From NCBI GenBank assembly GCA_900547965.1, contig URJE01000071.1:1-8343 (forward strand): DNA of 8,343 bases, given 5' to 3'. The notes beneath the pieces were generated by a model that was not told the origin of the DNA, did not search any database, and saw only the letters and a list, made by a program, of their open reading frames with translations. Both the position numbers and the translations under genes were made by a program. This DNA is from an uncultured Eggerthella sp. (lineage in GTDB: Bacteria > Actinomycetota > Coriobacteriia > Coriobacteriales > Eggerthellaceae). Of this stretch, positions 1-5,349 are shown one piece after another. Position 1 is the first letter of the stretch. Each line of letters starts with the position of its first letter.

Positions 1-260
1 TTCGTGGCAGCGGGCACGTTGATGCTGTCGTAGCCGATGCCCGTACGGCTTACCACCTGCAGGTTCGGCAGCGCTTCGAATACTTCGGGCGGAAAGTTGC
101 CGTAGGAAGTAACCACGCCATCGGCATCGGCAGCATTGCGGATGATGGCTTCGGGCTCACGCTCGTTGAACAGGGCAATGTCAACACCCGCCTCCTTCGC
201 CATGCGCACTTCAAAGTCGTTGTTTTCGAAGTCGGTGTCAACAATAACGATTTTCGGCAT
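1..260 (-). CDS. D-isomer-specific 2-hydroxyacid dehydrogenase, N-terminal part (cut by window edge)
   Basis: The 86 visible codons begin MPKIVIVDTDFENNDFEV and end in SRTGIGYDSINVPAAT. This matches the N-terminal substrate-binding lobe of NAD-dependent D-2-hydroxyacid dehydrogenases, of the phosphoglycerate dehydrogenase or CtBP-like kind. In that family the R-T-G-I-G-Y-D-x-I-N segment precedes the hinge into the Rossmann domain. The nucleotide-binding glycine motif and the catalytic Arg, Glu and His lie outside the window, so the substrate cannot be assigned; members reduce 2-keto acids or oxidise D-2-hydroxy acids in the cytoplasm. The ATG is supported by a GAAAGGGG ribosome binding site that begins at the last base of the upstream stop codon. 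With only 12 nt between the two genes, this gene is probably co-transcribed and translationally coupled with the SanA/YdcF-like gene. Confidence 0.85.
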   Translation of the reverse strand, partial: MPKIVIVDTDFENNDFEVRMAKEAGVDIALFNEREPEAIIRNAADADGVVTSYGNFPPEVFEALPNLQVVSRTGIGYDSINVPAAT

Positions 261-272
261 TGCTGCCCCTTT

Positions 273-983
273 CTACCACCACTGGGTAACGGTGCCCGAC
301 TGGTTCAGCGAAACGGGCTCGCTTTTCGTTTGCGGCTCCATCTTAGTTATGATGCCGAAGAAGTCCTTGATGCGCGCAAGGAATTCGCGCTGCTCGTAAG
401 AATCCTTATCGGAATAGTCGCTCAAATCGCTTGCAACGCCACGCGCATCGATGCCGAAACCTCGCGCATCGTACACGGCACGGTATAGATGGTACTCCTG
501 CGTAACGATGACACAGCGCTGCACGTTGAATACGTTCTTCAGGCGGTACATGCTGTCGTACGTGGAAAGGCCGGCGTGATCGCAGAAAATATCTTCAGCA
601 GGAATGCCGTTGGCCTTCGCATACTTCGCCATGGCCATGACCTCATTGTACGAAGAGTCGCTATTGTCGCCGCTCATGATGATTTTCGGCGCGACCCCGG
701 CGTTGTACAGGCTGTCGGCCACGTCAAGGCGATCTTTCAGAACAGCAGAGGGGCTGCCATCCCAATTGATGCCTGCTCCTAACACCACAATGGCGTCAGC
801 TTCGAAAGCATCCGCATTGGCTGCCGCTTGAGCCTGAGATTCAAAAGCAGGGCGCGTGCTTGCGCAAACCCAAGCATTGATCCCCAGAGGGACGCCCACC
901 ACAACAAGCGCAACAAACAGCACGAAGCCGATAACGGCTTCGATTAAGCGGCGGAGGCATCCTTTTTTTCGTTTAGTTCCCAT
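273..983 (-). CDS. SanA/YdcF-like DUF218 membrane-anchored protein
   Basis: A 236-residue protein of the DUF218 (SanA/YdcF/ElyC) superfamily. Residues 4-12 are basic and are followed by one hydrophobic helix at about 14-36, giving an N-in membrane anchor with the domain outside. Family hallmarks are in order: VVLGAG at 66-71, GSPSAVLKDRLD at 76-87, SGD at 104-106, YNE at 112-114, D135 with AG at 137-138, TYDS at 141-144, and TQEYHLYRA at 161-169 with His165. SanA-type proteins are linked to envelope barrier function and vancomycin exclusion at high temperature, and ElyC to peptidoglycan or lipid-carrier homeostasis; the exact reaction is unknown. The tail after about residue 212 is polar and probably disordered. 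No Shine-Dalgarno sequence precedes the ATG, and a good promoter ends only 8 nt upstream, so the message may be leaderless. The similarity to the SanA subgroup is strong; the role in this organism is inferred. Confidence 0.88.
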   Translation of the reverse strand: MGTKRKKGCLRRLIEAVIGFVLFVALVVVGVPLGINAWVCASTRPAFESQAQAAANADAFEADAIVVLGAGINWDGSPSAVLKDRLDVADSLYNAGVAPKIIMSGDNSDSSYNEVMAMAKYAKANGIPAEDIFCDHAGLSTYDSMYRLKNVFNVQRCVIVTQEYHLYRAVYDARGFGIDARGVASDLSDYSDKDSYEQREFLARIKDFFGIITKMEPQTKSEPVSLNQSGTVTQWW

Positions 984-1020
984 AGGCTTCGATCATAGCA
1001 AACGTACGTAAGAGTCTCGA
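984..1020 (-). promoter_or_regulatory. Candidate promoter of the SanA/YdcF-like gene, predicted leaderless
   Basis: On the minus strand there is TCGAGA (1015-1020, 4 of 6 to TTGACA), exactly 17 nt, then TATGAT (992-997), preceded by TG one base upstream (TGcTATGAT), an extended -10 element. Only 8 nt separate the -10 box from the ATG at 983. Transcription would therefore start at or within about 2 nt of the start codon. The absence of a Shine-Dalgarno sequence agrees with this. Confidence 0.55.
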
Positions 1021-1201
1021 AACCTCCACGTTGTCCGCGCGTTTTGTTCGTACAGCCCCCTACGCGTCTGCCCTCTCACTCGCCACGCGGAAGGGCGGCG
1101 TAACAGAACCACACCCTCAGCGATGCCAGTAAGGGTTTGTCGCCAACGGTCTCGCGAGAGAGCGAAAGTCGCAGCGCACCTTCGACATGCACCGTAAAGC
1201 A
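984..1201. other. Intergenic stretch without a credible gene
   Basis: Between the leuS terminator hairpin and the SanA/YdcF-like gene there are roughly 220 bases. Apart from the promoter at the lower end, I see only a perfect 10-bp palindrome, TCTCGCGAGA, at 1150-1159. A 90-codon frame crosses this region but begins inside the leuS tail copy, runs through the terminator hairpin and has a composition unlike a real protein (rich in Arg, Trp and Cys). I see no tRNA or recognisable ncRNA. Confidence 0.5.
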
Positions 1202-1234
1202 AAGGATCCGACCTGCTCAGCAGATCGGATCCTT
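1202..1234 (-). terminator. Hairpin downstream of leuS, probable terminator
   Basis: On the minus strand AAGGATCCGA pairs with TCGGATCCTT (10 bp). The stem continues through a U-G wobble and CTGC/GCAG to a three-base TGA loop, 15 pairs in all. On the plus strand the wobble becomes a C-A mismatch, so the structure favours minus-strand RNA. The tract that follows, TTTGCTTTA, is only moderately T-rich, so termination may be partial. It lies 55 nt beyond the leuS stop and closes the leuS transcript. Confidence 0.75.
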
Positions 1235-1250
1235 CCAAAAGCACATTCTG

Positions 1251-1288
1251 GTTATTTTGCCACATTGGCCAAGCAGCCCGGGATAATG
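1251..1288 (-). repeat. Degenerate copy of the leuS 3' end
   Basis: These 38 bases lie directly after the leuS stop codon and repeat the last ~44 bases of leuS (1289-1332). Both copies share the blocks TATTTTGCCAC, a central ATT..CC, and CCCGGG followed by GATAA. Read in the matching frame on the minus strand, the copy encodes AIIPGCLANVAK and a TAA stop; the real tail is VIVIPGRLVNVVAK and TAG. Two whole codons are missing, and the two single-base changes compensate each other, so the reading frame inside the copy is kept. It is offset from the leuS frame and is not expected to be translated. Confidence 0.7.
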
Positions 1289-1289
1289 G

Positions 1290-3848
1290 CTATTTTGCCA
1301 CTACATTAACCAGACGCCCGGGGATAACAATGACCTTCTTGATGTCCTTGCCCGCGGTTGCGTCAGCGATGGCCTCCAAGGCCGTTTCACGAATAGCATC
1401 TTCCGCAGCATCAGCAGCAACGGTGATCTTGGCCTTCACCTTGCCGTTAACCTGCACCGCCAACTCAACCTCGGAAGCCTTAGCGGCATTCGGGTCAAAC
1501 TCGGGCCAAGCTTCCTTGTGCACAGAAGTTTCGTTACCCAAAACATCCTGCCACAGCTCTTCAGCCCAATGAGGAGCCATCGGAGCCAACAGCTTCACGA
1601 CAACCTCGGCAATTTCCTTGTCAAAGGCAACAAGCTCGGCATTGGCAGCACGATCCTCAGCAGAGTTCTTACGCAGGTAATCGCCCGTGGCATTTACCAA
1701 TTCCATGATGGCAGCAATAGCCGTGTTGAAATTGTTGCGAGCGAAGTCGTCGATAACCTTGCCAACCACGCGATGGCGCTCGCGAAGAAGCTCGTCATGA
1801 GCCTTCTTTGCCTCTTCCGCCTTTGCGCCAGCCTGGAAGGAAGTTTCCTCCCCGGCCTTTCCTGCAAGGTCGTTCACCATACGCCACGTACGGTTCAGGA
1901 ACTTATACATGCCAGCCAGGCCGTCTTCATTCCACTGCAGTTCCTTATCGGGCGGAGCCATAAACAGGATATAGGCACGTACCGCATCGGCGCCGTATCC
2001 GGCGATCATGTCTTCGGGGCTGATAACGTTGCCCTTCGACTTCGACATTACCTCGCCGTTTTCGTCGAGCACCATGCCCTGGCACAGCAAGTTCGTGAAG
2101 GGCTCGTCGAAGTCGAGCATGCCCATGTCGCGCAGCACCTTCGTGAAGAAACGGCTGTACAGCAGATGCAGGATAGCATGCTCGATTCCGCCGATATACT
2201 GATCGACCGGCATCCAGCGGTTTACGCGATCAGGCGAGAAGGGAAGCTCGGTGTTGTGCGGATCGGTATAGCGCATGTAGTACCAGCTAGAGCACGTAAA
2301 GGTGTCCATGGTGTCGGTTTCACGACGCGCAGGCTTACCGCACTTGGGGCAGGTGCACTGAGCGAACTGCTCGTGCGTTGCAAGCGTTTCGCCGGCAGCC
2401 AAATCGATGTCCTTGGGCAGCGTAACGGGCAGCTGATCTTCGGGAACAGGAACAATGCCGCAATCGTCGCAGTAGACGATAGGGATAGGATTGCCCCAAT
2501 AGCGCTGACGGGAAATGAGCCAATCGCGCAAGCGGAACTGAACCGACTTCTTGCCCTTGCCCTGCGCCTCCAGGTCGCCGATGATGGCGTCGACAGCAGG
2601 AGAATGCTTGCCGCCCACCATGCCGGTGTACTTGCCAGACTGGACCAGCACGCCTTCGGCCTCATAGGACTTTCCCCAGTCGACAGTGGTAACCTTGCGC
2701 TCCTGCACGCCGTTGAGCTCGGGATACAGCGGATCATCTTCGCCCAAGATAATGGGGATAATGGGCAAGTCGTACTTGCGAGCAAACTCGAAGTCGCGCT
2801 GGTCGCCGCAGGGAACTGCCATTACAGCACCGGTGCCGTAATCGGCAACGATGTAGTCGGCAACCCATACGGGAACCTTTTCCCCGTTAACGGGATTGAT
2901 AACGTAGCGGCCGGTGAAGGCGCCATGCTTTTCGCGGTCGCCCTGGGCGCGCTCCACGGCACTTACCTTGGCAGCGCCCTCGACAAGGGCCATAACCTCA
3001 GCTTCGTATTCAGTACCGCATACCAGATCGTGAACCAGCGGGCTTTCGGGAGCAAGCAGGAAGAAGCTGCAGCCGAACAGGGTGTCGGGGCGCGTGGTAA
3101 ATACCGTGATGGTCTGGCCGTCGTCCTTGCCATCAGCGGGAATCAGCTCAAAATCAACTTCGGCACCTTCGGAGCGACCGATCCAGTTGGCCTGCATCTG
3201 CTTAACGGGTTCAGGCCAGCCTTCCAGCTGGTCAAGATCGTCCAGCAGCTCCTGGGCATAATCGGTGATCTTGTAGTACCACTGGGTAAGATCGCGCTTT
3301 TCGACGGCGCCGTGGCAACGCCAGCATTCGCCTTCGGTTACCTGCTCGTTCGCCAAAACCGTTTTGCAGTTGGGGCACCAGTTTACAGGGCTGTTGCGGC
3401 GTTCCACCAAACCGCGCTTGTACATTTGCAGGAAGATCCACTGACCCCAGCGATAGTACTCAGGATCGCAGGCAACAACGGTGCGATCCCAGTCATAGGA
3501 AAAGCCCATGCGCTTGAAGCTAGCCTTCTGCGTTTCAATATTGGCATACGTCCATTTGGCGGGATGGGAGTTGTGCTTGATGGCGGCGTTTTCTGCGGGC
3601 AGGCCAAACGCGTCCCAGCCCATTGGATGCAGCACGTCACAACCGCGCATAGCGTAATAGCGAGCCGTTACGTCGCCGATGGTGTAATTGCGAACGTGGC
3701 CCATGTGAATGTCGCCCGAAGGGTACGGGAACATCTCGAGCACATAGCGCTTCGGCTTGCTGGTATCCTCCGTTGCCTTATGTGCGCCGGTTTCGGCCCA
3801 CACCTTTTGCCAACGAGGCTCAATCTCGTGAGGATTGTATTCTTTCAT
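1290..3848 (-). CDS. leuS: Leucyl-tRNA synthetase (LeuRS)
   Basis: An 852-residue class Ia synthetase that charges tRNA(Leu) with leucine using ATP in the cytoplasm; bacterial LeuRS is usually about 800-880 residues, so it looks complete. The HIGH-type signature is HMGH at 48-51, within PYPSGDIHMGHVRNYT, and the KMSKS loop is MSKSK at 601-605. A zinc-type knuckle has CPNC at 158-161 and CWRC at 175-178. The CP1 editing domain carries the Thr-rich TTRPDTLFG at 251-259 and the aspartates of GDQRD at 348-352, so post-transfer editing should work. A second Cys pair, CPKCGK, lies in the zinc/leucine-specific insert region. The anticodon-binding helical domain follows, and the C-terminal domain reads VQVNGKVKAKI up to the end. 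The ATG has an AAAGGA site 9 nt upstream. The gene stands alone between its own promoter and a hairpin. A 793-codon frame on the opposite strand is a shadow. Confidence 0.98.
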   Translation of the reverse strand: MKEYNPHEIEPRWQKVWAETGAHKATEDTSKPKRYVLEMFPYPSGDIHMGHVRNYTIGDVTARYYAMRGCDVLHPMGWDAFGLPAENAAIKHNSHPAKWTYANIETQKASFKRMGFSYDWDRTVVACDPEYYRWGQWIFLQMYKRGLVERRNSPVNWCPNCKTVLANEQVTEGECWRCHGAVEKRDLTQWYYKITDYAQELLDDLDQLEGWPEPVKQMQANWIGRSEGAEVDFELIPADGKDDGQTITVFTTRPDTLFGCSFFLLAPESPLVHDLVCGTEYEAEVMALVEGAAKVSAVERAQGDREKHGAFTGRYVINPVNGEKVPVWVADYIVADYGTGAVMAVPCGDQRDFEFARKYDLPIIPIILGEDDPLYPELNGVQERKVTTVDWGKSYEAEGVLVQSGKYTGMVGGKHSPAVDAIIGDLEAQGKGKKSVQFRLRDWLISRQRYWGNPIPIVYCDDCGIVPVPEDQLPVTLPKDIDLAAGETLATHEQFAQCTCPKCGKPARRETDTMDTFTCSSWYYMRYTDPHNTELPFSPDRVNRWMPVDQYIGGIEHAILHLLYSRFFTKVLRDMGMLDFDEPFTNLLCQGMVLDENGEVMSKSKGNVISPEDMIAGYGADAVRAYILFMAPPDKELQWNEDGLAGMYKFLNRTWRMVNDLAGKAGEETSFQAGAKAEEAKKAHDELLRERHRVVGKVIDDFARNNFNTAIAAIMELVNATGDYLRKNSAEDRAANAELVAFDKEIAEVVVKLLAPMAPHWAEELWQDVLGNETSVHKEAWPEFDPNAAKASEVELAVQVNGKVKAKITVAADAAEDAIRETALEAIADATAGKDIKKVIVIPGRLVNVVAK

Positions 3849-3857
3849 GAGGCAAAA

Positions 3858-3946
3858 TCCTTTTCCGATACTTCATGTGCGCAGAGCCCGTTGGTTTAAG
3901 AAAGCGAACCTTCGAGCGCTGAATATACATACGATCCGACATTATA
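3858..3946 (-). promoter_or_regulatory. leuS promoter -10 box and 5' UTR
   Basis: A perfect TATAAT lies on the minus strand at 3941-3946. It predicts a start near 3934 and an 86-nt leader ending in the AAAGGA ribosome binding site (3858-3863). No good -35 hexamer is visible at 16-18 nt, so an activator may help, or the -10 box alone is used. The leader has no T-box signature (no TGGnACCGCG sequence and no antiterminator), although T-boxes are common before synthetase genes in Gram-positive bacteria. Confidence 0.55.
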
Positions 3947-3982
3947 TCGTGTTGGCGTTGCGCCTGTGTTTCCACGCACAAT

Positions 3983-4033
3983 TTCCCTTAAGCGGTTGCT
4001 GGGAATACAGGGAAGGTACCGGATTTCCGCTTA
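3983..4033 (-). other. Two overlapping inverted repeats at the 3' end of the coiled-coil/RlpA-like gene
   Basis: TAAGCGG (3989-3995) pairs with CCGCTTA (4027-4033), which includes the stop codon of the upstream gene. TTCCCT (3983-3988) pairs with AGGGAA (4009-4014). The stems interlock, so an RNA could form either one, or a pseudoknot. No T-run follows on the minus strand, so this is not a standard intrinsic terminator. It may still mark the end of the transcript. Confidence 0.35.
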
Positions 4034-5149
4034 TAGGAAGCGATAGCTAACGGTGCGGACGCCCCAGGCTTGGCAGGTGCTGAAGCCGAAAGCCTTGAAG
4101 ACACCCGGCTGCAGGGCGAGCGCGCGCGAGCCGCCGCCCATGTAACCGCAGTCGTTGACGGTAGCGATTACCGTCTTACCACCATATTTGATTTCAACAG
4201 CGCGCCCAAGATACGAGCGGTAATTCGGCCAGGACATGGGAACAGCAACGCCCATGGAAGAATCGTTGCAAATTGCACCCGTTGCTGTGGTTCCCGGGTT
4301 CGGGGTGCTTGCGTCGCTGCTGCCGCCATAAGCGGAAGCAGCGCCCGTCTTCCAACCAGCGCTTACGCTGCCAGAATTGGAATTCGAGGAATTACTGCTG
4401 TTGCTGGAAGAATTGGTATTGGCCGACGGGTTGCGATCGGTGTTGGTATTCCAATTGGAATTGGGCTGCGATGCGTTCGAAGAAGCTTGCTGTTTGGCTT
4501 CTTCCTTCTTCTGCATTTCCGCTGCCTGTGCTTGCAGGGCTGCCAACTGAGCCTGAGCCTGCTCTTCTTTGATAGAGGAAACCTTAGAGGAAGCATCAGA
4601 CACTACCTTTTCAGCCTGGCTCTTCTTCTGCTCGGCCTCGTCTATCAGCTTCTGCTGCTCATCGCGCTGGGTGTCGAGCTCGTTGAGAGCCGAAGAAAAC
4701 GTATCGCGCAGCTGCTCCTGTTCGGCAACCTTCTGAGCCTGGTCTTCCTGAATGGAAGAGTAATACGTCAGGTTCTTTGTGAACTCTGAAATATCTTCCG
4801 AAGAAAGGACGATGTTCACCAGCGAAAGGGAGCCATCCCCCTTGTACTGGGAAAGAATGCTGTCGGAAAGCGTTTCGCGGCCCTCGAGCATCTTCTGCTG
4901 AGCGTCCTGCACCTTCTGAGTGGTTTCGCTGATTTGCGAATCAAGACCACTCAACTGTGCCTGCAGGGCATCGTATTCTTTATTAAGGGAATCAAGCTCG
5001 GCCGAAGCCTGGGACAGCGTTGCCTGGGCATCGGAAAGCTCGTCTGCGTGTGCTTCACGCACAGCGCCAGTTGCCGGCAAGGCCATAGAAAGAGCCAATG
5101 CCAAGCTAACGGGGACTGCGGTAAGCGCTTTATGTACTCGTGTAGCCAT
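4031..5149 (-). CDS. Secreted coiled-coil protein with C-terminal RlpA/expansin-like double-psi barrel
   Basis: A 372-residue exported protein. Residues 1-35 form a signal peptide with basic start, hydrophobic core and a likely cut after AHA at 33-35. Residues about 37-220 are heptad-rich coiled coil, interrupted at 98-133 by a segment reading ILSQYKGDGSLSLVNIVLSS and then EDISEF. This resembles the hinge motif of PcsB/CwlO coiled coils, which dock on the FtsEX complex. A Ser/Asn-rich linker (about 222-262) leads to a small barrel domain at about 266-372 with VAVPM, YLGRAVEIKYGGKTVIATVNDCG and a closing GVRTVSYRFL. Asp333 in NDCG matches the conserved barrel Asp. The expected second Asp (LDLS in expansins and RlpA) is Ala345 in RALALQ, and no RlpA-type His is seen. 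The role is probably peptidoglycan binding or remodelling during division or growth; lytic activity is uncertain. The ATG has no clear Shine-Dalgarno site, but the signal peptide supports it. Confidence 0.85.
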   Translation of the reverse strand: MATRVHKALTAVPVSLALALSMALPATGAVREAHADELSDAQATLSQASAELDSLNKEYDALQAQLSGLDSQISETTQKVQDAQQKMLEGRETLSDSILSQYKGDGSLSLVNIVLSSEDISEFTKNLTYYSSIQEDQAQKVAEQEQLRDTFSSALNELDTQRDEQQKLIDEAEQKKSQAEKVVSDASSKVSSIKEEQAQAQLAALQAQAAEMQKKEEAKQQASSNASQPNSNWNTNTDRNPSANTNSSSNSSNSSNSNSGSVSAGWKTGAASAYGGSSDASTPNPGTTATGAICNDSSMGVAVPMSWPNYRSYLGRAVEIKYGGKTVIATVNDCGYMGGGSRALALQPGVFKAFGFSTCQAWGVRTVSYRFL

Positions 5150-5239
5150 AGCAAGAAGTTTAGCGTACCCGTCAGTTTTGACCTAATCGTCCGCTTTCTC
5201 GGATTGGAACACGTTTTGCCCATGAACACTGTTATACCA
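5150..5239 (-). promoter_or_regulatory. Candidate promoter and leader of the coiled-coil/RlpA-like gene
   Basis: On the minus strand TATAAC (5231-5236) is preceded by TG one base upstream (TGgTATAAC), an extended -10 element. It lies just beyond the T-run of the guaB terminator and predicts a leader of about 75 nt. No convincing -35 box is seen. I checked the leader for a c-di-AMP (ydaO) riboswitch, because such switches often control cell-wall hydrolases, and saw no support for one. Confidence 0.4.
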
Positions 5240-5249
5240 GTTCAAATAT

Positions 5250-5292
5250 AAAAAATCTCCCCGATTCGCACAGGACGAAACGGGGAGATTTT
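5250..5292 (-). terminator. Rho-independent terminator of guaB
   Basis: On the minus strand AAAATCTCCCCG pairs with CGGGGAGATTTT (12 bp), with a further TTCG/CGAA helix inside after a T-T mismatch, and a run of six T follows the stem (5250-5255). It lies about 57 nt past the guaB stop. The plus-strand reading has only four T after the stem, so it acts mainly on guaB. Confidence 0.93.
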
Positions 5293-5313
5293 ATGAAGAG
5301 CCGTAAATAGCAA

Positions 5314-5337
5314 GCCGAACGAAACGTTTTCGTTGGC
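5314..5337. repeat. Inverted repeat in the guaB 3' UTR
   Basis: AACGAAA (5318-5324) and TTTCGTT (5328-5334) flank a CGT centre. The outer GCC/GGC can add three more pairs if G5317 bulges out. It sits between the guaB stop codon and its terminator. It could be an RNA hairpin protecting the 3' end or an operator-like DNA palindrome; nothing decides between them. Confidence 0.4.
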
Positions 5338-5349
5338 GCCGTATAAACT

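Noticed and set aside
1150..1159. The palindrome TCTCGCGAGA as an operator
   Set aside because: It is perfect but short, occurs once here, lies about 130 bases above the nearest promoter, and no regulator is nearby.
993..1265. A 90-codon minus-strand frame between leuS and the SanA/YdcF-like gene
   Set aside because: It starts inside the leuS tail relic, reads through the terminator hairpin, overlaps the promoter of the next gene and has no plausible protein composition.
1518..3899. A 793-codon open frame on the plus strand opposite leuS
   Set aside because: It covers most of leuS in antisense, has no recognisable domain, and is explained by the rarity of certain codons in leuS. leuS has full motif support.
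3849..4030. A possible T-box riboswitch ahead of leuS
   Set aside because: The conserved T-box sequence, antiterminator and leader terminator are all absent, and the leader after the -10 box is only about 86 nt.
4363..4500. Low-complexity Ser/Asn codons read as a DNA repeat array
   Set aside because: There is no regular unit; it is simply the disordered linker of the coiled-coil/RlpA-like protein.
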